The position numbers were made by a program, and so were the translations under genes. A stretch of DNA of 64,000 nucleotides from Trabulsiella odontotermitis (GTDB lineage Bacteria; Pseudomonadota; Gammaproteobacteria; Enterobacterales; Enterobacteriaceae), in contig NZ_CP125781.1 in the NCBI RefSeq assembly GCF_030053895.1, positions 2,728,001 through 2,792,000 of the forward strand, read 5' to 3'. A model generated the notes under the pieces. It was not told where the DNA came from. It did no database searches and saw only the letters and a list, made by a program, of their open reading frames with translations. Positions 1 through 12,027 of the stretch are shown piece after piece (position 1 is the first letter of the stretch; each line of letters opens with the position of its first letter).

Positions 1-30
1 TGTTGCGATGAGAAGCGCTATTTTTTTCAT
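1..30 (-). CDS. 5' end of an unidentified gene, cut by the window edge
   Basis: Only the first ten codons are present, reading MKKIALLIAT on the minus strand. A GGAG-type ribosome binding site lies about seven bases upstream of the ATG. The lysine pair followed by a hydrophobic run looks like the start of a signal peptide, so the product is probably exported. The position, directly after the cheW terminator, is where tar sits in E. coli, but Tar begins differently, so this is not that receptor. A consensus CRP site lies about 235 bases upstream. The product cannot be identified from ten residues. Confidence 0.5.
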   Translation of the reverse strand, partial: MKKIALLIAT

Positions 31-264
31 GTGAGTCTCCAGTAAACCCAGACCTGACCGTGCTTTTATTGGCATCTCAGGCTGTTAGCTACGCCACCCA
101 GTGGCCCGTTACTGGAAATTTAGTTGAGGGTTGGTTAATCAACCAGTGTCAGAAAGAAAGTCCTGACCTCTTATACACTTACAAAATATTAACTTTTAAA
201 ACAATGAGTTAAATTAAAAAATAACTGAACGACGACAGCGTTCAGAAGGATATATTCCCTTTAT

Positions 265-280
265 TGTGATATACATCACA
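265..280. promoter_or_regulatory. CRP-cAMP binding site
   Basis: TGTGA, six bases, TCACA: a perfect match to the CRP core consensus. It lies in the roughly 360-base gap between the partial leftward gene at the window edge and the cheW terminator. Because cheW ends here and reads leftward, the site most likely controls the leftward edge gene. The rest of the gap is AT-rich and holds no ORF I can support. Confidence 0.75.
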
Positions 281-343
281 TTATACGTCTTCACGGATAT
301 TAGTGTTACTAATCAATTATTAAGAGCTGGTACACCCATACAG

Positions 344-370
344 CAAAAAGCCCCCGATGTCGGGGGCTTT
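344..370 (-). terminator. Terminator of the mot-che operon
   Basis: A GC-rich hairpin (AGCCCCCGA, three-base loop, TCGGGGGCT-type arm) is followed on the minus strand by a short T run. It lies about 20 bases after the cheW stop and closes motA-motB-cheA-cheW. Confidence 0.85.
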
Positions 371-389
371 GTTCAGGAAAAACGGCGTA

Positions 390-893
390 TCAGGCAACGT
401 GTGCTGCCGCGTTATCCAGCAGCGACATCTCTTCGCTGTTCAGCAGTTTTTCGATGTTCACCAGAATCAACATACGATCGCCCAGCGCGCCAAGGCCCGT
501 CAGGTATTCAGTGGAGAGGGTGACGGCAAATTCCGGCGCCGGACGAATTTGCTCAGAGGCCAGCGACAGCACGTCAGAGACGCCATCGACCACGATACCC
601 ACCACACGCTGGCTGAGGTTGAGAACGATCACCACCGTGTTTTCGTCATACTCCACTTCCTGCTGGCTGAACTTCACGCGCAGATCGACGATTGGCACGA
701 TCACGCCGCGCAGGTTGGTGACGCCTTTGATAAACGTCGGCGTGTTCGCAATACGCGTGACTTGATCGTAACCACGGATCTCCTGCACTTTCAGGATATC
801 AATGCCGTACTCTTCATCACCCAGTGTGAAGACCAGGAACTCCTGGCCTGTTGGCTCACCCGCCAGTTTTGCTACAGTGCTCATACCGGTCAT
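390..893 (-). CDS. cheW: Chemotaxis coupling protein CheW
   Basis: CheW is the cytoplasmic adaptor that links chemoreceptor tips to the kinase CheA in the chemosensory array. The product is 167 residues, the same length as E. coli CheW, and is collinear with it along its whole length as a single CheW/SH3-like domain; the conserved stretch [16 protein letters not shown] is intact. It is the last gene of motA-motB-cheA-cheW, 19 bases after the cheA stop, and is followed by an intrinsic terminator. Being in the mocha operon it should be a sigma28 (class 3) gene. No receptor gene follows it, unlike E. coli and Salmonella. Confidence 0.97.
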   Translation of the reverse strand: MTGMSTVAKLAGEPTGQEFLVFTLGDEEYGIDILKVQEIRGYDQVTRIANTPTFIKGVTNLRGVIVPIVDLRVKFSQQEVEYDENTVVIVLNLSQRVVGIVVDGVSDVLSLASEQIRPAPEFAVTLSTEYLTGLGALGDRMLILVNIEKLLNSEEMSLLDNAAAHVA

Positions 894-912
894 GTTATTA
901 CCTTTTTCTCAA

Positions 913-2943
913 TCAGGCGGCGGTGTTCGCCACGCGTTGTTCACGATTTATCCCTTGCAGCGCAGAAACATCAACAATCAGCGCTACGCTGCCATCGCCG
1001 AGAATAGTGGCCGCAGAAATACCCGGCACTTTGCGATAGTTGCTTTCGAGGTTTTTCACCACCACCTGGTGCTGGCCGATCAGTTGATCCACCAGCAGCG
1101 CATAACGGCGACCAGCGCTTTGCAGGATCACCACAATCCCCTGCGTCGGTTCGGTGTTGGCGCCCTCGACATCGAAGATTTTCCACAGTTCGACCAGCGG
1201 CAGATACTCGCCGCGCACTTCCAGTACGCGTTCGCCGCCCGCCAGCGGATGCAGATCGTCTTCACGCGGCTGCAGGGATTCCATTACCGCATTCAGCGGC
1301 AGAATAAAGACTTCGCCACTGACTTTGACCGACATTCCGTCGAGGATGGCGAGCGTCAACGGCAGTAAAATACGAATGGTGGTACCGGCACCCTGTTTGG
1401 ACTGAATTTCGACGTGGCCGCCCATTTCCTGGATGTTACGTTTCACCACGTCCATCCCCACGCCACGGCCCGAAACATCGGTCACCTGCTCGGCTGTCGA
1501 GAAGCCCGGCGCAAAAATAAGCATGCCGACTTCTTCATCGGTCATGTTGTCGTGCACCGCCATGCCCTGGGAAATCGCTTTCGCCAGAATACGTTCGCGG
1601 TTCAGCCCGGCGCCATCGTCGGTCACTTCGATACAAATATTGCCCCCCTGATGCTCAGCGGAGAGGACCAGGTTGCCGACCGCCGATTTCCCGGCAGCGA
1701 CGCGCGCTTCCGGCAGTTCGATACCGTGGTCAAGGCTGTTACGCACCAGATGCGTTAACGGGTCGATGATGCGTTCGATCAGGCTCTTGTCTAGTTCGGT
1801 TGAGCTGCCCATCTGGGTCAGTTCCACCTGTTTGCCGAGTTTGCCCGCCAGGTCGCGCACCAGACGCGGGAAGCGGCTGAAGACGTATTCCATCGGCATC
1901 ATACGAATTGACATCACCGATTCCTGCAGATCACGGGCGTTGCGCTGCAACTGTCCCATGCTGGTGATCAGATCACCATGCTGCACCGGGTCAAGCTCGT
2001 TGGAGCGCTGCGCCAGCATTGACTGGGTGATCACCAGTTCACCCACCAGGTTGATCAGCTGATCCACTTTTTCCACCGCCACGCGGATACTGGTCGATTC
2101 GCTGGCGCGAGCGGCAGGTTTTTCACGACTCGCATGGGCAGGTGTAGTCTCTTTAGCGACCGGTTTCAGCGCCGGTACCGCTGGCGTGCCGGGTTCAACG
2201 GCGGCAACCGCTGTGGCAGCACTTTCGTCAGCCGCGACGACAGCGACCTCGGTGGTGACCGTTTCAAAGGCAATCTGGTCAGCTTCGATGACGAAGCACA
2301 GCACCGCAACGACATCGTCCTGATCGACGCTGCCGTCAAGCGTTGCCGACAGCGAGTCGTCGGTTTTTTCTACCTGGCTGAGCTGCGCCAGGTTGCTCAG
2401 TTCTTCCTGAAGCATGTCTGGTTCGCCGGGTTTCAGCCGCGACAGCACGATACGTGTTTTGCCTGCCGGACCGCCTGCCACGGGCGCAACCTCTTCGGTT
2501 TCCACAACGGACAGTTTTGCCCCGTTTGCCGCGACGGGGGCACTTTCACCTTTCGCCTCCAGCGCCAGCTGACGTAACGCAGTACAAATGTATTCGAAGC
2601 TGGCAGCATCAGGTTCTGATGAGCTTTTATAGGCGTCGAGTTGTTCCTGCATAATATCTTTGGTTTCCAAAAACAGGTTGATAATGTCGGTGTTGAGCTG
2701 CATCTCACCACGCCGCGCGTCATCAAGCAGGTTTTCCATCAGGTGCGTGGTCTCCTGCAGAATAGTGAACCCGAAAGTCCCTGCGCCCCCCTTGATGGAG
2801 TGGGCGGCGCGGAAAATGGCGTTCATCTGCTCGGCATCAGGTGCTTCAGGAACTAAATCCAGCAGGTGCTGCTCCATATCAGCCAACAATTCGTCGGCTT
2901 CATCAAAAAACGTCTGATAAAAATCGCTGATATCCATACTCAC
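913..2943 (-). CDS. cheA: Chemotaxis sensor histidine kinase CheA
   Basis: CheA autophosphorylates in response to receptor state and passes phosphate to CheY and CheB. The chosen start is a GTG (reading VSMDISDF), as in E. coli; its ribosome binding site overlaps the motB stop. The product is 676 residues, about 20 longer than E. coli, the extra length lying in the low-complexity P2-P3 linker. Visible parts: the P1 HPt domain with phospho-acceptor His48 (AAHSIKGG), the P2 CheY-docking region, the P3 dimerisation helices, the P4 ATPase with N box (HLVRNSLDHG) and G box (DDGAGLN), and the P5 CheW-like regulatory domain. Met98, the internal start of the short form CheA-S, is conserved. Confidence 0.97.
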   Translation of the reverse strand: MSMDISDFYQTFFDEADELLADMEQHLLDLVPEAPDAEQMNAIFRAAHSIKGGAGTFGFTILQETTHLMENLLDDARRGEMQLNTDIINLFLETKDIMQEQLDAYKSSSEPDAASFEYICTALRQLALEAKGESAPVAANGAKLSVVETEEVAPVAGGPAGKTRIVLSRLKPGEPDMLQEELSNLAQLSQVEKTDDSLSATLDGSVDQDDVVAVLCFVIEADQIAFETVTTEVAVVAADESAATAVAAVEPGTPAVPALKPVAKETTPAHASREKPAARASESTSIRVAVEKVDQLINLVGELVITQSMLAQRSNELDPVQHGDLITSMGQLQRNARDLQESVMSIRMMPMEYVFSRFPRLVRDLAGKLGKQVELTQMGSSTELDKSLIERIIDPLTHLVRNSLDHGIELPEARVAAGKSAVGNLVLSAEHQGGNICIEVTDDGAGLNRERILAKAISQGMAVHDNMTDEEVGMLIFAPGFSTAEQVTDVSGRGVGMDVVKRNIQEMGGHVEIQSKQGAGTTIRILLPLTLAILDGMSVKVSGEVFILPLNAVMESLQPREDDLHPLAGGERVLEVRGEYLPLVELWKIFDVEGANTEPTQGIVVILQSAGRRYALLVDQLIGQHQVVVKNLESNYRKVPGISAATILGDGSVALIVDVSALQGINREQRVANTAA

Positions 2944-2947
2944 GGTA

Positions 2948-3874
2948 TCACCTCTGATCGGGTTGTGGCGATGTGGGACTGGCCGCCGACGGCACCGCCG
3001 CTGGCTGCTGTAAAACACTTAATGGTTCATTCTGGCTCTCCGCATTTTCATGCAGAATCGCCTCTTCGGCCTGGTGGTTCAGCACCAGCAGGCTGATACG
3101 ACGGTTAATGGCGTCATCGCCGCCTCGATCGTTAAGGCGCATGGTGTTAGCCATTCCCACCACGCGTAACACTTTGCCATCATCCAGACCGCCCGCGACC
3201 AGTTCGCGACGTGAGGCGTTCGCGCGGTCGGCAGAGAGTTCCCAGTTACTGTAACCGCGTTCGCCCGTAGCATACTGGTAGTCATCGGTATGGCCAGACA
3301 GACTGATTTTGTTAGGGATTTCATTCAGCACCGGCGCGATTTTCCGCAAAATGTCGCGCATGTACGGTTCCACTTCCGCCCGTCCGGTTTCAAACATCGG
3401 TCGGTTCTGGCTGTCGATAATCTGGATCCGCAGCCCTTCCTGCACCAGATCGATTTTCAGGTGCGGACGCAGCGCCCTGAGTTTCGGGTCTGACTCAATC
3501 AGCTGATCGAGTTCACCACGAATTTTCTGCAGACGACTCTGCTCCATGCGTTTTTTTAGATCGTCAATGTTCGGCTGTTTGGTCACTTCGCCCTTCTGCT
3601 GGGTAAAGTCATCGCCGCCACCCGGGATCGGGCTTTCGCTGTTGGAGACCCGCTGCCCGCCGGTGATCGCGGTTGCCAGCGGTGTGCGGAAATATTCGGC
3701 TATCTGAATCAACTCTTTCGGACTGGAGATGGAAATCAGCCACATCACGAGGAAGAACGCCATCATCGCCGTCATAAAATCGGCATAAGCGATTTTCCAT
3801 GAGCCATGGACATGATGATGTCCTTTGTGCTTACGCCGTCTGACGACGACGATGGGATGCGTCTGATTTTTCAT
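2948..3874 (-). CDS. motB: Flagellar motor stator protein MotB
   Basis: MotB and MotA form the proton-conducting stator; MotB anchors it to peptidoglycan. The product is 308 residues, the E. coli length. One membrane helix lies near residues 28-50 and carries the proton-accepting Asp32 (YADFMTAM). The C-terminal OmpA-like peptidoglycan-binding domain contains the [11 protein letters not shown] motif. The ATG overlaps the motA stop by four bases (ATGA), so the two are translationally coupled. It appears intact. Confidence 0.97.
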   Translation of the reverse strand: MKNQTHPIVVVRRRKHKGHHHVHGSWKIAYADFMTAMMAFFLVMWLISISSPKELIQIAEYFRTPLATAITGGQRVSNSESPIPGGGDDFTQQKGEVTKQPNIDDLKKRMEQSRLQKIRGELDQLIESDPKLRALRPHLKIDLVQEGLRIQIIDSQNRPMFETGRAEVEPYMRDILRKIAPVLNEIPNKISLSGHTDDYQYATGERGYSNWELSADRANASRRELVAGGLDDGKVLRVVGMANTMRLNDRGGDDAINRRISLLVLNHQAEEAILHENAESQNEPLSVLQQPAAVPSAASPTSPQPDQR

Positions 3875-4767
3875 GCGTCCTCGGTCGTAGTCTGCGTTTG
3901 AGCGGCGTTAGGATTGCGCACGGCACGTACATGTTCTTCCAGTTCGATAAATGACGGACGCTCGCTGGAGTAAAGCGTTTTACGGCCAAACTCAACGGCG
4001 ATCGGCGGCGCGTAGCCGTTCAGGTTCGACAGCAGCGTGATTTTGACGCACTGCATCATTTTGGTGGTTTCCGCACTCTTCTGGCGCAACACGCTGGCAA
4101 GCGGCGAGATAAACCCGTAAGCGAGCAGAATACCGAGGAAGGTCCCGACCATCGCGTGGGCAATCAACGAGCCCAGTTCCGCCGCCGGACGGTCAGCGGA
4201 CGCCAGCGCGTGAACCACCCCCATCACGGCGGCGACGATACCAAACGCCGGCAGCGAATCACCGACCAGCGCCAGGCTATTGGCCGGCACTTCCGCTTCG
4301 CTCTCGTGCGTTTCGATCTCTTCGTCCATCAACGCTTCGATTTCAAAGGTATTCATGTTGCCGCTGATGATGAGGCGCAGATAATCGACGATGAAATCAA
4401 GCATGATGTTGTCGGCGAGAATGCGCGGGTAACTGGTGAAAATCTCGCTCTCACGCGGATTTTCGATATCACGTTCCAGCGAGAACATCCCCTGCTGGCG
4501 CGATTTGGCCATCAGCCGGTACAGCAGCGCCAGCAAATCCATGTACATGCTTTTGGTGTACTTTGAACGGCGAAACAGCAGCGGCAGCGCTTTCATCGTG
4601 CCCCTGATCGCTTTGCCATTGTTGCCGACGATAAACGCACCAATACCCGCGCCGGCGATAATAACCAGCTCGGCAGGTTGATAGAGTGCCCCAAGGTGCC
4701 CGCCGGTCATGACAAAACCGCCGAAAACTGTACCGATAACCACCAGGTATCCTAATAAGATAAGCAC
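3871..4767 (-). CDS. motA: Flagellar motor stator protein MotA
   Basis: MotA is the inner-membrane stator subunit that couples proton flow to torque on FliG. The product is 298 residues (295 in E. coli), with four membrane helices and a large cytoplasmic loop. Residues important for torque are all present: Arg90 and Glu98 in the loop, and Pro173 in [10 protein letters not shown]. It is the first gene of motA-motB-cheA-cheW. The 125 bases between it and flhC hold the flhDC terminator; I could not pick out a convincing sigma28 -10 element (GCCGATAA) there. Confidence 0.97.
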   Translation of the reverse strand: MLILLGYLVVIGTVFGGFVMTGGHLGALYQPAELVIIAGAGIGAFIVGNNGKAIRGTMKALPLLFRRSKYTKSMYMDLLALLYRLMAKSRQQGMFSLERDIENPRESEIFTSYPRILADNIMLDFIVDYLRLIISGNMNTFEIEALMDEEIETHESEAEVPANSLALVGDSLPAFGIVAAVMGVVHALASADRPAAELGSLIAHAMVGTFLGILLAYGFISPLASVLRQKSAETTKMMQCVKITLLSNLNGYAPPIAVEFGRKTLYSSERPSFIELEEHVRAVRNPNAAQTQTTTEDA

Positions 4768-4834
4768 GACATCATCCTTCCACTGTTGACTAAGGCGAGG
4801 AGGAGCAGATAAGCGTTTCCGTCTTCGTTAGGGC

Positions 4835-4867
4835 AAAAAAAAGCAGCGGTAATCGCTTACCGCTGCT
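4835..4867 (-). terminator. Terminator of flhDC
   Basis: A perfect 11-base stem (AGCAGCGGTAA with TTACCGCTGCT, four-base loop) followed on the minus strand by a run of T. It sits just after the flhC stop and before motA. Confidence 0.92.
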
Positions 4868-4892
4868 GGAGTGTTTGTCCACACCGATTCGG

Positions 4893-5471
4893 TTAAACAG
4901 CCTGACCTATCTGTTCATCCAGCAGTTGTGAGGTAATATCGGCAGCGTCGCTGGAAAGTTTACGTCTTTTTACGGCTCGCGACGGGGGCTGGCACAGACT
5001 GCACACGAAGCTTCCCACCGGTTGATGCGCGTGAGTAATAAAATTTCCACCGCAGCAGTTGCAATGTGACAATTCGAGCATCCCGCTCTCCACAAAACGC
5101 ACCAGCGTCCAGGCGCGGGTTAACGCCAGTAACGGCCCCGTTTCCTGCTGTGGACATTGTTCCAGATAGAGTCGATAGGCTTTGATGACGGCATCCACAC
5201 CGCTGCACAGACCTGTTTTCAGTAAATACTGCCAGGCATTACAAAACATCGAAGAGTGAATGTTTTGTTCCCAGGTCATAAACCAGTCAGTGGAAAATGG
5301 AAGCATCCCTTTTGGTGGAGGACTACCGCGCAATTCTTTGTACAGTTTGATGAGACGACCACGGCTCAGCTGTGTCTCACTTTCCAGCATCTGTAAGCGA
5401 GCACCCAGCGTAATCAGTTCCATTGCTAACTGAATATCGCGGGCTTCCTGAACAATGCTTTTTTCGCTCAT
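4893..5471 (-). CDS. flhC: Flagellar master regulator subunit FlhC
   Basis: FlhC joins FlhD in the FlhD4C2 complex, the class 1 activator of flagellar class 2 promoters. The product is 192 residues, as in E. coli, and nearly identical to it. The zinc-binding cysteines are present (CNCC about residue 137 and CSLC about 20 residues later). A tandem ATG allows a start one codon further upstream, at 5474; the inner one matches E. coli. It overlaps or abuts flhD, so the pair is translationally coupled. It appears intact, so loss of this regulator is not visible here. Confidence 0.97.
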   Translation of the reverse strand: MSEKSIVQEARDIQLAMELITLGARLQMLESETQLSRGRLIKLYKELRGSPPPKGMLPFSTDWFMTWEQNIHSSMFCNAWQYLLKTGLCSGVDAVIKAYRLYLEQCPQQETGPLLALTRAWTLVRFVESGMLELSHCNCCGGNFITHAHQPVGSFVCSLCQPPSRAVKRRKLSSDAADITSQLLDEQIGQAV

Positions 5472-5473
5472 CA

Positions 5474-5824
5474 TCAGGCCCTTTTTTTCTTAGCAGAATC
5501 TTCTGCCTGACCGGTTTCTTTCAGTAAGCGGGTAGAGAGGAGGATTCCGGTATGGATCTGTTGAAGGTCGTCAACACGTGATTCTTGTGTCAGCCGTGTG
5601 ATGGTCTGGTGACTATCGAAGCGGAACTGGCACACCAGTTGGTTCGTTTCCGCCAGTTTTACCATTTGCGGAAGGGTGAGCTCCCCGAGCGTTGTCGCCA
5701 TCTCTTCGTTAATGCCGAGACGGAACATCGCAGAGGCTTTATCCTGACTAATCAAACGCTGTGCAAGTAGCAAATATGACAAGTTGATGTCATAAACATG
5801 TTTTAGCAACTCGGATGTATGCAT
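5474..5824 (-). CDS. flhD: Flagellar master regulator subunit FlhD
   Basis: FlhD is the partner of FlhC in the class 1 activator. The product is 116 residues from the ATG with the GGGA ribosome binding site; an in-frame ATG three codons upstream (5833) is the alternative. It is collinear with E. coli FlhD (MHTSELLKH... to KKKRA), differing mainly in the last 20 residues. It is the first gene of flhDC and is preceded by a leader and promoter region of nearly 800 bases. Confidence 0.97.
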   Translation of the reverse strand: MHTSELLKHVYDINLSYLLLAQRLISQDKASAMFRLGINEEMATTLGELTLPQMVKLAETNQLVCQFRFDSHQTITRLTQESRVDDLQQIHTGILLSTRLLKETGQAEDSAKKKRA

Positions 5825-6018
5825 TTTTCCCATCCCGAATAACCAACCATTATTTTATGCGGTGTGACCGCACCCCGTGATGTCGCCGGTAAAAACCCGG
5901 TAAAAAAATAGAAACGGCCAAAATGCATAGTTGTCTTAGGCGATGGCTTGCCTGACTGTTATGTCTCTTTCTTCAGGGAAAGATAACGCGTCAATTTTAA
6001 ACATTTCTTACAAATAAC

Positions 6019-6032
6019 TAAGATTTTTCCTA
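6019..6032. promoter_or_regulatory. RcsAB box in the flhDC leader
   Basis: TAAGATTTTTCCTA, whose reverse complement TAGGAAAAATCTTA is the known RcsAB box of E. coli flhDC. RcsB, alone or with RcsA, represses flhDC from this site. It lies about 195 bases upstream of the flhD ATG. rcsA itself is in this window at 56 kb. Confidence 0.88.
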
Positions 6033-6099
6033 ATTCGACGCAACTGTACTCGTGAGTTCTTACACATACAATGTGGCCTTGCTGAAAATTTGAAATTTT

Positions 6100-6115
6100 T
6101 GTGATCTACATCACA
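6100..6115. promoter_or_regulatory. CRP-cAMP site of flhDC
   Basis: TGTGA, six bases, TCACA, a perfect CRP core. The position, about 275 bases upstream of the flhD start, agrees with CRP activation of flhDC in E. coli. It also resembles the site at 265-280 in its inner bases (T, C or A, TACA). Confidence 0.88.
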
Positions 6116-6617
6116 TAATCAGGCTCAATATTAGCAGTAAATCCATCAGAATGCGTTGTCAATTGTTGAAAATTTAGGCATTCCTTACACTTTTCTATTA
6201 CTAAACTGTGAATAAGCATTTTCTAACACATACTTAAGCCATAATTTGGTTTGAAAAACTGCCGGACCGTGAGATGGCGGTCATCTTGTCATATGAATAG
6301 CAAATAAATGCATAATAATCATCATAAAAACATAATGTTATCCTTTTAGAATTATAAAATTATTCCGATAGGTAATTATATTATTTTTGTTAGTTAACCC
6401 TGGTTACACGTTAAAAATGGATTATTAAAGCTACTGGTTTTTGTTAAGTTGATCCTTTTTCTTAACAAGGTGAACATTTACTTTATTCCTGACATAAGAA
6501 TAATTAATGAATATTCAGAAGACGCTCACACTTCTGTATTAGCCAGCGCTTGCACGGGCTGCCGAAACGGAGTAAAGAGGGAAAAAGGGGTAGTTTTGCG
6601 TATCACAAGGAGGCCCG

Positions 6618-7055
6618 ATGCCGTACTCGCACCTTTTAGTCGCCGTCGCCCCGACGCCAGAAAGCCGTATTCTTGTGGACAAGGCGGTGTCCATCGCCCG
6701 TCCTGTGCAGGCCAAAATCAGCCTGATCACATTTACCGCTGACCCGGAAATGTACAATCAGCTTGCGGCACCGATGATGGAAAATCTGCGTGAGCTGATG
6801 CAGGAAGAAACCAAGGAATTTCTGGCTGAATTGATTCAGCACATGGATTATCCGGTCGAAGAAACGGTTATCGCCTCCGGGGAATTAGGCGAACACGTCA
6901 GGCATTTTTGCCAGAAGAAAAAAGTTGATCTGGTACTCTGCGGTAATCACAACAAGAGCTTTTTCTCCCGCGCGACCTGTTCGGCGAAAACCGTGGTGGG
7001 CAACAGTGGCGTCGATGTGCTGTTGATCTCGCTGGAAAAAGCGCAGGCGAAATGA
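6618..7055 (+). CDS. uspC: Universal stress protein UspC
   Basis: UspC is a small cytoplasmic stress protein of the UspA family; in E. coli it is associated with stress resistance and with motility. The product is 145 residues (142 in E. coli) in a single Usp domain, starting MPYSHLLVAVAPTPES and containing the conserved CGNHNKSFFSRA segment near the C terminus. A strong ribosome binding site (AAGGAGG) precedes the ATG. It is divergent from flhDC and convergent with otsA, the same neighbours as in E. coli. Confidence 0.95.
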   Translation: MPYSHLLVAVAPTPESRILVDKAVSIARPVQAKISLITFTADPEMYNQLAAPMMENLRELMQEETKEFLAELIQHMDYPVEETVIASGELGEHVRHFCQKKKVDLVLCGNHNKSFFSRATCSAKTVVGNSGVDVLLISLEKAQAK

Positions 7056-7076
7056 TGCGCGCCACCAGGGCGCGCA
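7056..7076. terminator. Hairpin between uspC and otsA
   Basis: TGCGCGCC and GGCGCGCA form an eight-base stem directly after the uspC stop. The genes converge here. There is no T run, so its activity as an intrinsic terminator is uncertain. Confidence 0.45.
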
Positions 7077-7090
7077 AGGTGAGATTGTCG

Positions 7091-9323
<2,233 letters not shown>

Positions 9324-9379
9324 TTAATAAAAAGTTAGCAGTATAAGTATAGACAGTGTGACCACCCTCGCCATTTTCA

Positions 9380-9411
9380 AATGAAAACGCCAGTGGAATT
9401 ACCCACTGGCG
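9380..9411 (-). terminator. Terminator of araFGH
   Basis: CGCCAGTGG and CCACTGGCG form a nine-base stem, followed on the minus strand by TTTTCATTT. It lies about 40 bases after the araH stop. Confidence 0.8.
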
Positions 9412-9448
9412 AGACGGAAGAAGTACACTTAAAGGTTAGGGGCAAAAA

Positions 9449-10432
9449 CTACGCCGTACGCTTCGCTTTTTGTTTGTAACGGTCGAAGATCACCGCCGCC
9501 AGCAGTATCAGACCGCGCACTACATACTGCGAGAATGGCGAGATGTTCAGCAGGTTCATCGCGTTCTCTACTGTCCCCAGAATCAGAACCCCGGCGACCA
9601 CATACGAGATTTTCCCAATCCCGCCTTTCAGAGAAACGCCACCCAATACACAGGCCGAGATAACGATCAGCTCATAACCAATTGAGGTCATTGGCTGGCC
9701 GCTGGTCATACGCGACGCGAGAATGATACCCGCCGCCGCCGACACCAGCCCGGAGAGCACAAAGATGATGATCTTGGTGCGCACCACCGGCACCCCGGCA
9801 AGTCGCGCCGCTTCTTCATTACCACCAATCGCCAGCGTATTGCGGCCAAAGGTGGTTTTGTTGAGCAGCAGACCAAAGATCACCAGACATACGACCGTCA
9901 GCCAGATGGGTGCCGGCAAACCGAACCAGTTGGCATAGCCCAGGGTAAAGAAACGCTCATCCTCAATACCCACCGCTTTCCCATCGGAAATAATATAGGC
10001 CAGACCGCGGACAATTTGCATGGTAGCAAGTGTGGTGATCAGGGCGTTGATTTTCAGTCGGGCGATGACAAAACCATTGACCAGGCCGCTCAGCACACCG
10101 AGCATCAGCCCGGCAAAAACGCCAATCCACAGGCTCTCGGTCATATTAATCACCACCGCCGTGGTGACCCCGGCACAGGCAATCACCGAAGCGACGGACA
10201 GGTCGAAATCACCGGAGGCGAGGCAAAACAGCATGCCGCACGCTACCATGCCGGACATGGAGATCGCCAGTCCCAACCCTTTCATATTAATGAACGTGGC
10301 GAAGTTAGGCACAAAAATCGCACAGGCGATAAACAGGGCGGCGAACACCACCAGCATGCCGTACTGATCCCAGATGCGGCCAAAGCTGAACGACTTCTGG
10401 GTTGCGCCGGATGTAGTAACAGATGACATCAT
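9449..10432 (-). CDS. araH: L-arabinose ABC transporter permease AraH
   Basis: AraH is the membrane component of the high-affinity arabinose importer. The product is 327 residues with the multi-helix layout of the BPD_transp_2 (ribose/arabinose/xylose) permease family, almost identical to E. coli AraH. A GAGGAG site precedes two adjacent ATG codons (10432 and 10429). It is the third gene of araFGH, ten bases after araG. Confidence 0.96.
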   Translation of the reverse strand: MMSSVTTSGATQKSFSFGRIWDQYGMLVVFAALFIACAIFVPNFATFINMKGLGLAISMSGMVACGMLFCLASGDFDLSVASVIACAGVTTAVVINMTESLWIGVFAGLMLGVLSGLVNGFVIARLKINALITTLATMQIVRGLAYIISDGKAVGIEDERFFTLGYANWFGLPAPIWLTVVCLVIFGLLLNKTTFGRNTLAIGGNEEAARLAGVPVVRTKIIIFVLSGLVSAAAGIILASRMTSGQPMTSIGYELIVISACVLGGVSLKGGIGKISYVVAGVLILGTVENAMNLLNISPFSQYVVRGLILLAAVIFDRYKQKAKRTA

Positions 10433-10441
10433 AGACTCCTC

Positions 10442-11956
10442 TCAGGCGACCGCCTGGCTGACTTTAGGCATCGCAAGGCTTAACGCCTGCTGTTCATTGG
10501 CGTTTTCATGCAGTAACTCACCGGCGATTTCACCCTCGCGCATCACAACGATACGGTCGGCGACGCCAATCACTTCCGGCAGATCGCTTGAGGCAAAGAG
10601 CACCGCCACGCCGGACGCCGCCAGCGCATAGATAACGTTATAGATTTCGTGTTTGGCCCCGACGTCAATGCCGCGGGTCGGCTCGTCGAGCAAAATGACT
10701 TTCATCTCTTCGGAGAGCCAGCGGCCAAGAATCGCCTTCTGCTGGTTCCCACCGGAAAGGTTCATGATCAGCTGTTCCGCGCCTGGCGTTTTGATATTCA
10801 GCGACTGAATATGGTGCTCGGCGTTCTGCACTTCCCAGCGATTGTTGATCACGCAGCCGCCAAGAATGTGTTTGCGTCTGGCGCTGATATTAATGTTGTC
10901 ACGCACGGAGTGAACGGGGATGATCCCTTCCGCTTTGCGATCTTCCGGGCAGAGCATCATGCCAGCACTGATGGCCTGTGCCGGTTTGGTGATATTGACG
11001 GGTTCTCCGTCGATCCACACCTGCCCGCCGGTAATGCGCGTACCGCCAAACAGCCCTTTCATCAGTTCGCTGCGCCCTGCGCCGACCAGGCCAAACAGCC
11101 CGACGATTTCGCCGCTACGTACGGAAAGGGAAATCGGTGTGCGTACGCCCGGCGCCTGCACCTGCTCCAGCCGCAGTCGCTCTGCGCCATATTCACGCGG
11201 CTGCCAGCCATAGATGTCGCCAATGTCGCGCCCGACCATCGCCTGCACCAGCACCTCGTGGTTGACCTGCTGCATGTCGGTAAACGTGCGCACAAAGCGG
11301 CCATCCTTAAAGACAGTGACGGCGTCGCTGAGGGCAAAAATCTCTTCCATACGGTGGGAGACATACAGGATAACGCGACCCTCGTTACGCAGTTCGCGGA
11401 TGACGCGGAACAGGTTGTCGATTTCGCGTGCCGATAACGAACTGGTCGGTTCGTCAAAGGCGATAATTTTGGCGTTACGCGCCAACGCTTTGGCAATTTC
11501 CACCATCTGCCACTGGCCGATGGAGAGATACTTCAGCGGCGTTTCCGGGTCGATATCGAGCCCAAGGTGCTCCAGTTGCAGACGCGATTCGTAATTCAGC
11601 AGGGAGCGATTCACAATCCCGCCTTTATGCGGCAACTGCCCGAGGTAGATGTTTTCCGCCACGGTCATTTCAGGCACCAGATGCAGTTCCTGATAAATAA
11701 TGGCCACCCCGGCGTTCAGCGCGGCGGTCGTATCAGCAAACGCCATCTCCTGACCGCGGATCCGCAGAGTGCCGGCCGTCGGCGAATAGTTGCCGCTGAG
11801 GATTTTAAGCAGTGTGGATTTTCCGGCGCCATTTTCCCCCATCAGCGCGTGAACCTGTCCGGGATAGCAGTCGAAACTGATATCCGACAGCGCTTTCACA
11901 CCAGGGAATGTTTTGGTGATGCCGTGGAATGAGAGATACGGTGTTGACTGTTGCAT
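10442..11956 (-). CDS. araG: L-arabinose ABC transporter ATPase AraG
   Basis: AraG powers arabinose import. The product is 504 residues, the E. coli length, with two tandem ABC domains. The first has Walker [10 protein letters not shown] near residue 40 and the signature LSIGQWQ; the second has the degenerate P loop GLVGAGRSE and the signature LSGGNQQK, as is usual in this subfamily. It is separated from araF by a strong hairpin, which probably lowers its expression relative to the binding protein. Confidence 0.96.
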   Translation of the reverse strand: MQQSTPYLSFHGITKTFPGVKALSDISFDCYPGQVHALMGENGAGKSTLLKILSGNYSPTAGTLRIRGQEMAFADTTAALNAGVAIIYQELHLVPEMTVAENIYLGQLPHKGGIVNRSLLNYESRLQLEHLGLDIDPETPLKYLSIGQWQMVEIAKALARNAKIIAFDEPTSSLSAREIDNLFRVIRELRNEGRVILYVSHRMEEIFALSDAVTVFKDGRFVRTFTDMQQVNHEVLVQAMVGRDIGDIYGWQPREYGAERLRLEQVQAPGVRTPISLSVRSGEIVGLFGLVGAGRSELMKGLFGGTRITGGQVWIDGEPVNITKPAQAISAGMMLCPEDRKAEGIIPVHSVRDNINISARRKHILGGCVINNRWEVQNAEHHIQSLNIKTPGAEQLIMNLSGGNQQKAILGRWLSEEMKVILLDEPTRGIDVGAKHEIYNVIYALAASGVAVLFASSDLPEVIGVADRIVVMREGEIAGELLHENANEQQALSLAMPKVSQAVA

Positions 11957-11987
11957 AACGACTCCGCCAGTAAGTTCAGCACGCGTC

Positions 11988-12018
11988 CTGCTGCCCCGCG
12001 TTTACGCCGGGGCAGCAG
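11988..12018 (-). terminator. araF-araG intercistronic hairpin
   Basis: CTGCTGCCCCG and CGGGGCAGCAG form an 11-base stem in the 71-base gap between araF and araG, without a T run. It is probably an RNA-stabilising or attenuating structure that keeps the periplasmic binding protein in excess over the membrane subunits, rather than a full terminator. Confidence 0.7.
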
Positions 12019-12027
12019 GTGTGCGTT

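Larger units (their letters stand above)
5825..6617. promoter_or_regulatory. Long flhDC regulatory region
   Basis: This gap of about 790 bases separates flhD from the divergent uspC. It is AT-rich and contains no convincing gene. Recognisable elements are the RcsAB box at 6019-6032 and the CRP site at 6100-6115, in the same order as in E. coli: CRP upstream of the promoter, RcsAB box in the transcribed leader. No insertion sequence is present. The part from about 6250 to 6540 is very AT-rich and I see no specific site in it. Confidence 0.8.

Noticed and set aside
2944..3018. A 25-codon N-terminal extension of cheA upstream of the GTG
   Set aside because: It overlaps the end of motB, has no similarity to CheA, and the GTG has the correct ribosome binding site and matches the E. 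coli start.
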